From positions 1-64,000 of the forward strand of contig JAJKFJ010021114.1 in assembly GCA_027382625.1 (NCBI GenBank): 64,000 bases of DNA, written 5' to 3'. Position 1 is the stretch's first letter. The number at the start of each line of letters is the position of its first letter. The DNA is from Tetmemena sp. SeJ-2015 (taxonomy: Eukaryota > Ciliophora > Spirotrichea > Sporadotrichida > Oxytrichidae). The position numbers were made by a program, and so were the translations under genes. The notes below the pieces were generated by a model. That model saw only the letters and a list, made by a program, of their open reading frames with translations, ran no database searches and had not been told where the DNA came from. Positions 32,806 to 43,788 of the stretch are shown here, piece by piece.

Positions 32806-35800
32806 TCACTTGTAAGAGTTCGGAATGCAAAAAAGAACTCTATCTTAATCCTCTATGATGGGATACTCGTATTTCTCCTTGAAGCTTTTGCTAACACAAT
32901 TTAAAGATATTTAATTATCTTTATCAATTAATTTTCTAGTAGAATATCCATCACCTTGATAAGTTTTAAATGGAGAGACTTTTCTATTCTTTCTTTAATT
33001 GCTTTCTCTCTATCCAAATTAGTCCACTAAGCTGAATCATTTACTGAACCATTAGACATATAACTTTCATTTTTAAACATCAAGCTCTACTGTTTCTATA
33101 GTCTGTCTGTGGACATGCTTGTTTCTTTTTCATCTTGGATTGATGCCTTATCAACTACTCTTGCAAAAGCCTCTAGGAATTCAATAAACACAGCTCTAAA
33201 GTGCCTTTCTTTAGATATTTCATTGACCTGGGTCATCATTGCCAGATTAAAGCAAACACAGATGTCCCTTTGAAAAAGGAGATCATTGCAAATATTCATC
33301 GAATTTATCAAAATTTCGAATTCATCTACAGTCATGAAGGTTTTTTCACCAGGCTTTTTATGTGAGCCACCATATTTATTGTAAATGAATTCTAAAAGTG
33401 GTCTAAAAGCCTTGAGAACGTTATCACAGTATTCATTCCAGTATCTACTGATCCTCCATCCATGATTTTATTGAAAGTATTGCTGCTCGAGAGGAAGTAC
33501 CTTTTGATTTACTAAGATTGATATTGCTTCAGATTAAGAAGATGCCTCTCCATTGAGATACTTTTTGAGAGCAATTCTGATTAGAATTTCCATGAGCTGA
33601 TATCTGACTAAGCCACCAGGTGGATTATATTCTCCCTTTCTAATAGAATTGACGATAATGAAGAGCATATCTATGTCGTTTAACTTAAGAGTTTCATTAT
33701 CAACGAGTTCAAACACATCTCTTACTAATTCAGTATAAGTGTTTAAACCGATTGCATAAACAGTTCCTATTTTACCCAGGGCGCCATACGGTCTATAAAT
33801 ATTTTTGATAACTTTGTAGGCTCTTTGCATCTCTATTAATTAAAAATAATCTCTGCTTTAATTTTAGCCTCCTCATGCTGATTATCCAACTTTGGCAACC
33901 TCATACAGCTCCAGTCATACTCAAAGCACTTCCTTATAATTTCTTCATTATCTGCGATATAGTCTTTAAAGATCGAGTTTTAAAATGACCAAGGAGTCTT
34001 TGGTCTTATCTCCTCTTCTTCAATTAAAATTTCAACTTCAGGCTCAGGTCTTGGGATGCAATGCTTTAAATTTGATTTGTATTAGTTAGTGAATGGATGA
34101 TCGTTTCTTTAAGTTTTTATTTGGCCAAAATAATTATCTTGCTTTGGTACAATAAATGCCTATTCTTCTTTAAAAAGCGTCTTTTATAAGTCTCTTGGAC
34201 TGTTTAAATGATCATCAATTATTTCATCATCTAAAATTCCCTCTGATAAATTAAAATTCCTTCCATTAATTGTAAAGAAGTATTTGGTATTACCAGGTGG
34301 GAGCATTTTCCAAACCATAAATTTATTTCCTTAATTAGCAAGTGGAAACATTTTCTTAGCTCTATAACTTTCGAATTCAAAGTGACAGCACACTTTGGGG
34401 TTTTCTAAACCTTCGATTATGAAATCATCGATTTCTATTTTGATTAAATTTTCAGACCATCCCTCGCATACCCAACAATTATCACTAATATAAAACGATG
34501 GGCTTTCGCGGTGACGTGGCACAACTGATAAAGGAGTTACGCCTGTGAATTACTTTAAATCGATTAAGTATTATATGCCCATTAGGGATGCTTAATTCCT
34601 AATAAATTAAATTAAATCACTAAGATAGTCTTTCTAAATACTATCTTTGTACTGAGTGTTTAAGGAGTTTCTGAGAGAATTGATTGAGCTTTGAGATCTT
34701 CTCTGAATTTAATTCCTGCTTGCTACTCTTTGATAAAAAGGTAACTACTTAGCATCATAATCGCTTTTAAGATCTTAATTTGAGTTAACTATGTCTATTA
34801 TGAATCCTTCTGAGTCGATTCTTGCTTCATTTTAACAATAAATGTATCTAAAATTTCCTCTTATATGAAGACCTAGCAAGGTGTGATTATTTTTTATGTG
34901 CTATCCTATAGCTTAGCAATCAGCTGTCCTAATTCCATTAAAACTTATATCTAAGTGTAGAAGAGACTTATTTTCAGATAAAGAAGAACTTATATGGTGA
35001 TCTATTTAAAATTATTTTATTTTGAGATAAATAAGCTCCTATTGCTTCTCCCACTTTTGCGATAGATTATTAAAAATAAGTGCCAATAGCATTCCAACTT
35101 AAGTCAAGAAGTTTAAGGCGTCTATTTTCTGTTAGTCCTTTTGTGAGTATCTCGATCCTCTACCCTGTAATTTAATTCCAATGAAGCTTAATTTCCTTAA
35201 GGGATTAAGATTTACCAATTAGCACTGATAGGCATGATACTGACTCATCAGTGATCCTATTCTGGCTTAAGTTTAGTTTAATAAGATTCTCTTTTTATTA
35301 GTTTAAGCTATTGCATAGCATTTAAACTGCTTGATCTCCAAGCTAATTATTTTCTAGATTAAGAATCTCTAAAATAGAAAAAACTCTAACCTTTTTATAT
35401 ATCTATATTCTCTAACTTGCTTTCATAATTTTGCAAGAGCCTCTGGCAAATAAGATTCATTCCAAACATGCCTATTTGATTATTCTTTAAGTTAATTTCT
35501 TTTGTATTCTCCATTCCCTTTATTAGTTCAAAGACTTATTACTCCCTTAAACCATTATTCTCAAGTTCTAAAGTATCTTTCTTTAGCAATTTTAGACTTT
35601 TGCCGACTGCTCTTGAGTAATATCTACCAATTGCCTTCTCTTTGAGGTCAAAGTATTGTTCATCTCCACTTCTTTAAGCAAGTGCGTAGGGCATCGGTGG
35701 AAGTTTTAGCTTTTCTAATTCTAGCAGATACTTCTAAGTTGCAGTTTCCAATCTCTCTCCTTAGCTTAAATGCTGATGCGAAATTAAGCTGTTTATTTCC

Positions 35801-36755
35801 ATATTGCTCATACTTTACTTTATTTATATAAACTGTTATTCAGATTTCATCTTAATGAGCTCCCTCTCATTTCTCTAGAAGTAAAATATCCTGCTTGCAT
35901 CAAGTTATTTTTATCCCTCTTGCTCTTATTTTGTGAATTAGAGACACGAATTGCCTTTTTTATTCAAGAAACTTTTATTTACTTCTCTCTGTGAAAATTT
36001 AATAGGAACTTTTTTACTGGTTTATTGTGGACTAAATTGACCTAGATTAGTCTTCTTTATGCATTTATTTAAATTTGGAATAGAACTTTTGGTAGGCTTG
36101 GTAACCCGTCCTTCCCTCGTCTTCAGACGACTATTCAGAAATGTTAAACAGATTACACAATAACATTTAAGAGAAGGGAAATAAGATTTTACTCAGTGTC
36201 ATTGAAAGAATGATCCTCATTTACATTCTCTGTTATTTACCTGTTTAAAACACTCCTTTGTTGCTAGTTCATGTGCTCCCTCACGTCTACAGATGACACC
36301 ATTTATTTTAGTTTAAGTACTCCCTCTCCCTTTTCTACTAATTCTTCTTCTCTGTTCTTTAAATAAGCATTTTAAATTTGCTGGAGTGTATTACTAGAAA
36401 TTTATTTTCTTTCAAGCCTTCTACCCAAGCCTTATTTGAAACATGAGCGGACGCTTTTGTTTAACCATTCTCTGATGATTTGAGCTAAGAAGTACTATAA
36501 ATGGTGTTACTGGCCGTGGATGGAAAGAATCCTGAACTAGTTTGGTAGTTTTTGTTTAGTTGAGTTAGGCTGAAGAGTGCAGAGTTGCGAGACTCGTTAT
36601 TGTTTTATCTGCTTGTGGTTGAACTCTGCAACCTACTGAGAGATGAGGAGGCTCTTGAAAGGTTGCTACGATATTTGTTTATTAGGCCCTAATATTTCTA
36701 CTGCTGCTCTAAGAACATTTTTATTTTTGTATTCTACAAACTTAAATTTCAACAT
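32806..36755 (-). CDS. Leucine-rich-repeat (RNI type) protein
   Basis: ATG 36753-36755 opens MLKFKFVEYKNKNVLRAAVE, only 61 bp from the divergent SMC4 start. The N-terminal third is Gln-rich and charged, interrupted by a 28-nt GT-AG intron near 36120-36150. From about 35800 downward there are ribonuclease-inhibitor-like leucine-rich repeats, for example LKLLDLSWNAIG and the LNLSQNRIT type. Then comes a block with WVCEGWSENLIKIEIDDFII and HFEFESYRAKKMFPLANQG. A 20-bp IES (33829-33848) joins to EMQRAYKVIKNIYRPYGALG, and the C-terminus holds FMTVDEFEILINSMNICNDL, reminiscent of an EF-hand pair without canonical loops. The last frame (after a shift near 32950) ends CIPNSYK, TGA 32806-32808. About 1,200 residues. 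LRR assignment is solid; the role is unknown. Confidence 0.7.
33829..33848. other. IES, 20 bp, pointer AGAGAT
   Basis: Plus-strand ATCTCT at 33829-33834 and 33849-33854. Removal of one copy plus the intervening bases restores KAEMQRAYKV on the minus strand. Ends are not GT-AG. Confidence 0.8.
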
Positions 36756-36815
36756 GCTAACTCATTTAAATGCTATTGAGATCAAATTCACTATAAAATT
36801 AAAGAATAATTGCAA

Positions 36816-39800
36816 ATGCCAAAATAAAGAGACAACAAAAAAGTGACATCAACATCCTATTCACTAGCAAGTGAAGAAGAATAAGTTCCTGCTCCTAAGA
36901 AAACAACTCAACTTTTTATTTTATAATGCTATCGTCATAATTAATTGGTGAATTCAATGTTTTATTTAATGTGATTATTTAACCAAAGAAGAAGTAGGCC
37001 AAGACCAAAGCCATTTCAAAATCAAAAGCAAAGGAGCCCACTCCAATTCAAAAGGTAGATGCCCTCCTCTCAACCTCAAAGCCTTCTAAGGAATAAAGCA
37101 ACAATAAAAATGCGCCATTCATTCCTCTAGACCCTGAAAACCTAACTATTACTGAGAATTCATTTGATTTCGAGTATGACCAAACACTAAATCAATCTGT
37201 CAATGAACCGATTTTGACACTTTCAAAGCCAAGGCTCATTATTGACTCCATTGTCCTCGAAAACTTCAAATCATACTATGGCAGAACTGAGATTGGTCCT
37301 CTCCATAACTAATTTTCTGCAGTGGTTGGTCCTAATGGATCAGGAAAATCATTTTAAATTTTAATCTTCAAAAAGTAGACTTAAATTGTATATAGCATTG
37401 AAAATATCTTTTTTTAAAACTAGGATGTGGAAGAAAAATAATTATTTTAATTATTTATAAACTTATCTATGTAAATCAAACTTGATTGAAAGTCTACTGT
37501 TTGTGTTTGGGAAAAGAGCAAAGCAGATGAGAAGTGAAAAGCTACAGCAGTTAGTCCACAATAGTCAAAATCATCCAAATGTCCAATCAGCCACTGTGCG
37601 AGTCCGCTTCATTGAAATCTAAGATATCGTAAATGAGAATGGAGATTATGTGGGCTATAAACCAGTTCTAGGATCAAAATTCAAATAATTAATTGCAATA
37701 GAAATTAAAATTTGAAGTGTCAAGGACGGTCTATAAAAGAGACGGACATGCAAAATATATGCTGGATGGAAATGACTCTACACTTCAAGAGGTGTCATAA
37801 ACTCTTAAAAATAAAGGGATAGATTTGGAACACAACAGGTTCTTAATTTTACAAGGAGAGGTAGAGCAGATATCTTTAATGCAGCCAAAGGCAACAAACT
37901 AGGACGAAGTAGGTCTGTTGGAATATCTTGAGGATATTATCGGCACCTCTCATTTCAGAGCTACCATAAATGACATGCAAGAGAAACTTATAGCCAATAA
38001 ATTAATTTATTCATCATAAACAATTTCTAAGAAAGCACATTACATTTTTGCTCCTTGAACATATTGAATTGTGTGTTTAAAGTTCATGATGATAAGAAGT
38101 ATAATCTTTATTAGGGAGTAAAACCACATTGAGGAGGAGATTAAGCGACTTAATGATGAGAAAAACAGGTCAATTAACCAGATAAACAAATAGAGGTCTT
38201 TGTACTTGCTCCAAGGAATGAATTCTCAAATTACTATCCACTTAAGAGAGAAAGAACTTAAAGTTGCAGAATAAGAGTTGACTATCCTGAGAACTAAGTA
38301 TAAGGAAATCAAAACTCAATAGGAAGAAAAGTAAGAAAAAACATGTCAATTTTATAACCATTGTACCTAAAAATAACTATTTCTTTTTGTATTAAAATGC
38401 CTTTTAGATATCTGCAGCACAAGGAAGTAATTAAGGAGATAGATAGATTAGAAGAAATAGAGTTGCAGTAAGTGTAAAAGATCGAGAAACTTAGAAAGCA
38501 GTTTGCAGACTTGGACATGAGGGATGAAGAAATTAAGAATGCGCTTAGGAATCTTTCAATACTGCACACGAAGTTTCGAGAGAACGAGAGGATCAGCAAT
38601 TAGAAGAAGCAAGAACTGATTCATGCATTTGAGAAAAGCTTGAATGAAATACCTAATTTGTAAAGCGAAATCTAGAAGCTTCAAGTCATGATTTAATTTT
38701 AAATTACTTACAAAAGAATTCGCAAAATGAAAATGATTGATTCGAGAGAGAAATAAATAAGTGAGGCTGAACTCAATGGGAGAGAGGAGGTAAGAAAGTT
38801 ACAAGCAGATAGAGAGCAAGCTCTAAGATAACTAAGACCGATACAGCAAGATAAATCCAAGCTGGAGCAAGATATTTTAAGTTCATAATTTTAAAATAAA
38901 TTATTTTTCTCTCTCTTTGTTCTTTATTAAAGATGTACTAAATCTGAAGAATGAGATAAATGGCTTTGAGAAAAGAAGATTGGAAATGGCCTCTGAATTT
39001 AATAGATCCATAATTCTAAATATAATTGAATTAGATAACTTGGGTGACTATTAGACAAACTTGACTTTAAAGAAAAAGACGCAGCAAGAGAAGTTGCAAA
39101 ATTAGAAATCCAGAGTAGAGCATTTAAATAAAAGACTTGCAGATATCAATAACTAACTTTAAAGCTTAGAAACTGAATAAGATGGAATTAATGACCCCTA
39201 TGAGTTAAAGCAGCTATTGATGTATTTATAATATCTGAGTAATATCTAAAGCGATTATTATTATTGGACAAGAAGAGAAGCAAGTTGCAAAAAATTCAGC
39301 AGACCATGCAGGCTAACAAAGATCAGAATAGAGTTCTCAGTGAAATCTTAGACGCTTAAGCCAAAAAGGTTCTGAGAGGTATTTTTGGAAGACTGGGAGA
39401 TCTTGGTAATATAGATGATAGATACGATATGTTTTTTAAATGCCATTTTGAATTTAATATGGCTTTTTCAAACGCAACTGGTCTGTGGGATCACATCGTT
39501 GTTGATACTCTTTAGAATGGTGAAAGATGCTTCTATCATTTATATTATATGATGCTTGCAGTATCTGAGAGATCAAAGAATAGGCACTGTGAAACTTATA
39601 GTGCTAGAGAAGATTGCGGAAAGATTGAAGGACTAAATTCATAAATAGTTTCACCCTCCTAATGGCATAAGAAGGCTCTATGATTTGATTACACCTTCCA
39701 AAGATATTTGTTACAATTATAATTATTCGAGTTTATTGATATAAAGCTTTTAAAAGAATCCTATGTTATATTTAAATACAAAGTAAATTAAATAGATGTA

Positions 39801-42800
39801 CTTGCACCAGCATTTTACTTTGCGTTGAGAGATACTCTCCTGTGCAGAGATATAGATGAAGCTTCTAGAGTGGCATATGGAAGTCAGAGACACAGAGTTG
39901 TAACCATGGACGGCAATTTAATAGAGACATCTGGAGCTATGTAGGGTGGAGGACGCCCTTGAAGAGGCTGTCTTAATAAACAGTTTGACCCTTCTCTAAT
40001 CGAAGATCCAGAATAAATTACATATTTTTTACTTAAAGTACTAATAAAAAATTTTCTATATATTAATTTTTAATTACATTACTGTATTTTCCTAAAAATA
40101 TTCTTTAGTAAATTATCTTTATTGAATTAACCTAAAATAATCAAATTTTATTTGTTAGAGTATTTTAAGATTAGAATAAATTAGCAATTTAGAGAGAGAA
40201 ATTGATGGTTTGTATAAGAGGTATGAGATTATCTTGAAGAAGAGACATTCATACTTTTGTCATTATGATTTAATTAGACCAGCTCTGTTAAGTGAATAGC
40301 AGAGTTTGCAGCAAGAGCTAAATAGAACTTAAATAGGAGTTTAAATGATTTAGATGGAGACTCAATCCTATGATGAGATATCTTATTTATAATGAGCAAC
40401 TAGAGGACATCAAAAGGAAACACAAAGCTCTTTATATTATAATTTATTTATGCTCTTTCGGCAGATATCATCAAATTTGACTCTGAAAACAAATAAAGAA
40501 TAGGTGCAAAGTAATTAGACATCAACAAACTAAAGTCCAAGTTATATTCATTTAAGAATATCAAATATATTCAATTATCATAAAATATTAGAATTTACTT
40601 AATTTGCAGCTAAAATTATAGGTACGCAAATATAACATTATTAAATACTCTTATACATATGACTTATTAAGAATTAAATTGCAAATTGAATAATATTCTT
40701 TTGCATTAATTTCTGAATTTAAAATCCTACTGTTCTATAATGGCTTTGATAGCTAACCTGTAGCCTAAAATAGAGAAGGTTTAGTAGGAGCTATCTGCAA
40801 TAGAGAGTCTTATATCTGAGAAGACTGAAGACAATATAAGAGAAAAGAAAGAGGAGATCAAGCAGATGAAAGCATCCATTTAGGATAAGAATAGGAAACT
40901 TTATCATTCAAAGGATACTAAAGATAAATTCTCCCAAGCCATGCTCAAAATTATGTAATCTTATATTTAATTGACAAAGAGATTGAAGATGACCTAATAC
41001 AAAATTTGCTTATATAAAATAAATTGTTAAATACAGCTAAAGAAGATAGAGTAAGTAATTAGAATATAACTAAATTATTTTAATACAATAATAAATTTAA
41101 GCAAACTCCTTCCTCAAGTATTAGCTTCTTTAATTTCTCAAATTGAATGAAGTCCTGGAGTGATTTTTAGCTATATTTCCCAAAATATATTTAAATATAA
41201 ATATAATTCTATAAATTAGTTTTCCTTCTTAAATTATCAACTCCACAATAATTTATTGAGAATTTTAGTTATCTTATGCTTAATATTTAAAAAATACACT
41301 CCTAATTTATTGTTTAGGTAGAAAATTGAGAAAGAAAAGCAGAAGCAGAAAGACCTGGAGACGTAGGGACTGTAAATCTTAGAAGAGTAGTCTAAAATAG
41401 AGAAGGAGCAAGAAGATTCGAAGAAGCAGATATCCATAAACTAGGCATCGTTCACACAACTACAACAATTCATGAAATAGTTTAATTTACAAAATAGATA
41501 TGAGAAATAGTATAAAGCAAACAAGCAGGAGTTGAGGCAAAAGATAGATGAGTAGTTCAAGATGGCTTCTTTTCTCAATGACAAAATAGAAGGTAACAGG
41601 AGAATTATTAGTGCATTATCTGTTTTGAGAAGTCTCAAAGAAGACAGAGTGCCTAAATGCTTTATAAGTTTTTTAGAATATAGTGAGGTGTAAGGAACTA
41701 GAGTCCTATTGGAAAGAAGTCTTTAATGAAATATTCAAAATCAAAAGGCAGCAGCTAGAAGCCAAATAGTACCCATAACTCAAACAAGAAGGCAATGATA
41801 ATTTAATTTTTTCTTTCTTATTTTAGAAATTAAAAAATCATATCACAATTATGAAAATTTTCAAAGAAAATTGACTATATAAATTCATGAGTAGTTTTAG
41901 TTTATGTCACATCATTTAAAGTATGCATTTGCTTTCTCTAGCAGAAAGTTAAAGTAAAGTAAAGTAAAATTTGAGGAATGTAAATAATAATCATTTTCAA
42001 AACCAGCACTTATTCAGTACTAGTTAAGAGAACGTACTATTATCCTATGTAATAGCAGAAATTTAAGATTTATGGACGAAAGACTTATGATTTATCAAAA
42101 TTTGGGTACTACATTTATCTCACGGTTTCTTAAGAATTAAAATTAAATTTCATCACATGAAATTAATATTGGAGAGAGTCAAGATTAAAAAAGAAAATGA
42201 GACACAATTATTTTTAAAAAAGGTTTATACTATATAATTTAGATGATGAGCAAGAAGTTGAAAGAAGTGCTTTTGATAGTGATGATGACGGATAGCCAAC
42301 AGTTTAGGGGAGTATTAAGCGCAAGAAGATCATTTATTTATAAAGGAATTTAAGCAAAGATAGACTTCAGTTTTTTGACAAAAGAAGAAACTCTAGAGTA
42401 CTTCATGGATGAGTATGAGATCACACAAAATTTTGACAAGGAAAGCCTCTAAACTCTGATCCCCTTACAGCAACAGATTCAGATATACATTCAACAATTG
42501 AAGAAAGATATTGATGACAAACCACCTAACGAGGCAGTCATCAATACTTCTAATTATATATAGAAAAATATATTTGTTCTTTTACTTACAAGACTCTATT
42601 CACTCAAGCTGTATTCAATATGTTGTTGAATTCTTTATCACAATGTATGAGACTAGGTGCAAAGTTGATGACTTGGGCAAAGAATTGGGATAATTGAGGA
42701 ACTAGTTTTACGAGCTCAATTCCAAAAGGAAAGCAGATTTTATGGATGGGTTCAAGCAAATAGCAAGAGATCTCAAGTCAATTTATCAGTACCTAACTTA

Positions 42801-43383
42801 TAATATATTCTTAAAACTGGTGGAGGAGATTACTTTAGAGAACGATTACCTTTTATTGAATTTAAAAGATGCTGATCTCGATTTGGTGGATGGTCTCGAC
42901 CCTTTCTCTTAGGGTATAGAATTCAACGTGAGGCCTTACAGGAAGAGTTGGAAGCAGATGAAAAATTTATCAGGCGGAGAGAAAACCATTAGCTCTCTAG
43001 CTCTGATATTTGCTTTGCATCGCTTCAAGCCCTCTCATTAAATTATTTATAGTCATTTAATTACATGACTCTCCTTTGTATTGCATGGATGAAATAGACG
43101 CTGCCCTTGATTATAAGAATGTGGCTATTGTAGCAAAATTCATTAAGGAAAGCACTAAAAATGCTCAGTTCCTTGTTATCTCAATCCTTAATAAATAATA
43201 AATTAAAGTGTGAATGATCTTTAATTAGTTATCTCCTTGAGAAGCTAGATGTTTGAAATGTCAGAGAAGATGTTTGGAATATATAAGCAGCACGATTCTA
43301 CCAAGTACCTCTACCTAATTCCTTTAGAAATGAGGAAACTCATCCAAAAGGCCAAAGAGAAGAGAGACAAATCAATTAAATGA
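36816..43383 (+). CDS. SMC4: SMC4, condensin ATPase subunit
   Basis: Core ATPase of condensin, partner of SMC2 and of the CND1 subunit encoded at 20.4 kb. ATG 36816 starts MPKQRDNKKVTSTSYSLASE; a basic N-terminus leads to LENFKSYYGRTEIGP and Walker A VVGPNGSGKSN. Next are LLFVFGKRAKQMR and FLILQGEVEQISLMQPKA. The hinge lies near 39370-39670 (GIFGRLGDLGNIDDRYD, HIVVDTLQNG, PPNGIRRLYDLI), followed by ETSGAMQGGGRP near 39930. The ABC signature LSGGEKTISSLALIFALHRF is near 42975 and Walker B CMDEIDAALDYKN near 43080, then TGA 43381-43383. Domain order is normal, so the gene is not scrambled. It is 6.6 kb long because of many AT-rich IESs, three resolved (36910-36980, 37346-37472, 37676-37706); others lie near 38000, 38330, 38880, 40030-40150, 40580-40730, 41000-41300 and 41800-42240. 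Confidence 0.96.
36910..36980. other. IES, 71 bp, pointer AAC
   Basis: AAC at 36910-36912 and 36981-36983. Excision joins KKTTQ to PKKKQAKTKA in frame at the SMC4 N-terminus. Confidence 0.65.
37346..37472. other. IES, 127 bp, pointer AAATCA
   Basis: AAATCA at 37346-37351 and 37473-37478. It splits the Walker A motif exactly inside GSGKS|N; excision gives GPNGSGKSNLIESLLFVFG, the invariant SMC sequence. This is the clearest IES in the window. Confidence 0.93.
37676..37706. other. IES, 31 bp, pointer AAAATT
   Basis: AAAATT at 37676-37681 and 37707-37712. Excision joins PVLGSKF to EVSRTVYKRDG in frame in SMC4. Confidence 0.85.
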
Positions 43384-43788
43384 GTACCAAATTATCATTC
43401 CTTATATCATCCTTCAATTTTTCTCATTTTATAAAGCTTACTTATTAAGTTTAAAGCTTAGATTAGTGAAGTCAAATATCTTTAATCAAGTTTATGCAAA
43501 TTTTCAGTTTCAAGTCATCTCACACCATGCCCACATTCATTAAAATCTATAATTCTAGACAAATAAATTAGCTAATTTTTAGAATTAGTCGCGCAAGTTT
43601 CAACTAAGGTTGACTATTGCAAGAATAGTTTTGTTTTGAAAATTAGCATTTATTAGATCCAATATAAAATAGTACAATTATATTTTAGCAATACTACTTA
43701 CTACCTTACTGTAAACATTTATTTAAATAATTCTTAAATTAACCAACAAAGTTTAAGTTCATTATAAACTTAATCTATAGCTTACAAA
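43384..43788. other. AT-rich spacer
   Basis: Between SMC4 and the uninterrupted gene at 43789. No ORF, repeat or RNA signature seen. Confidence 0.5.
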
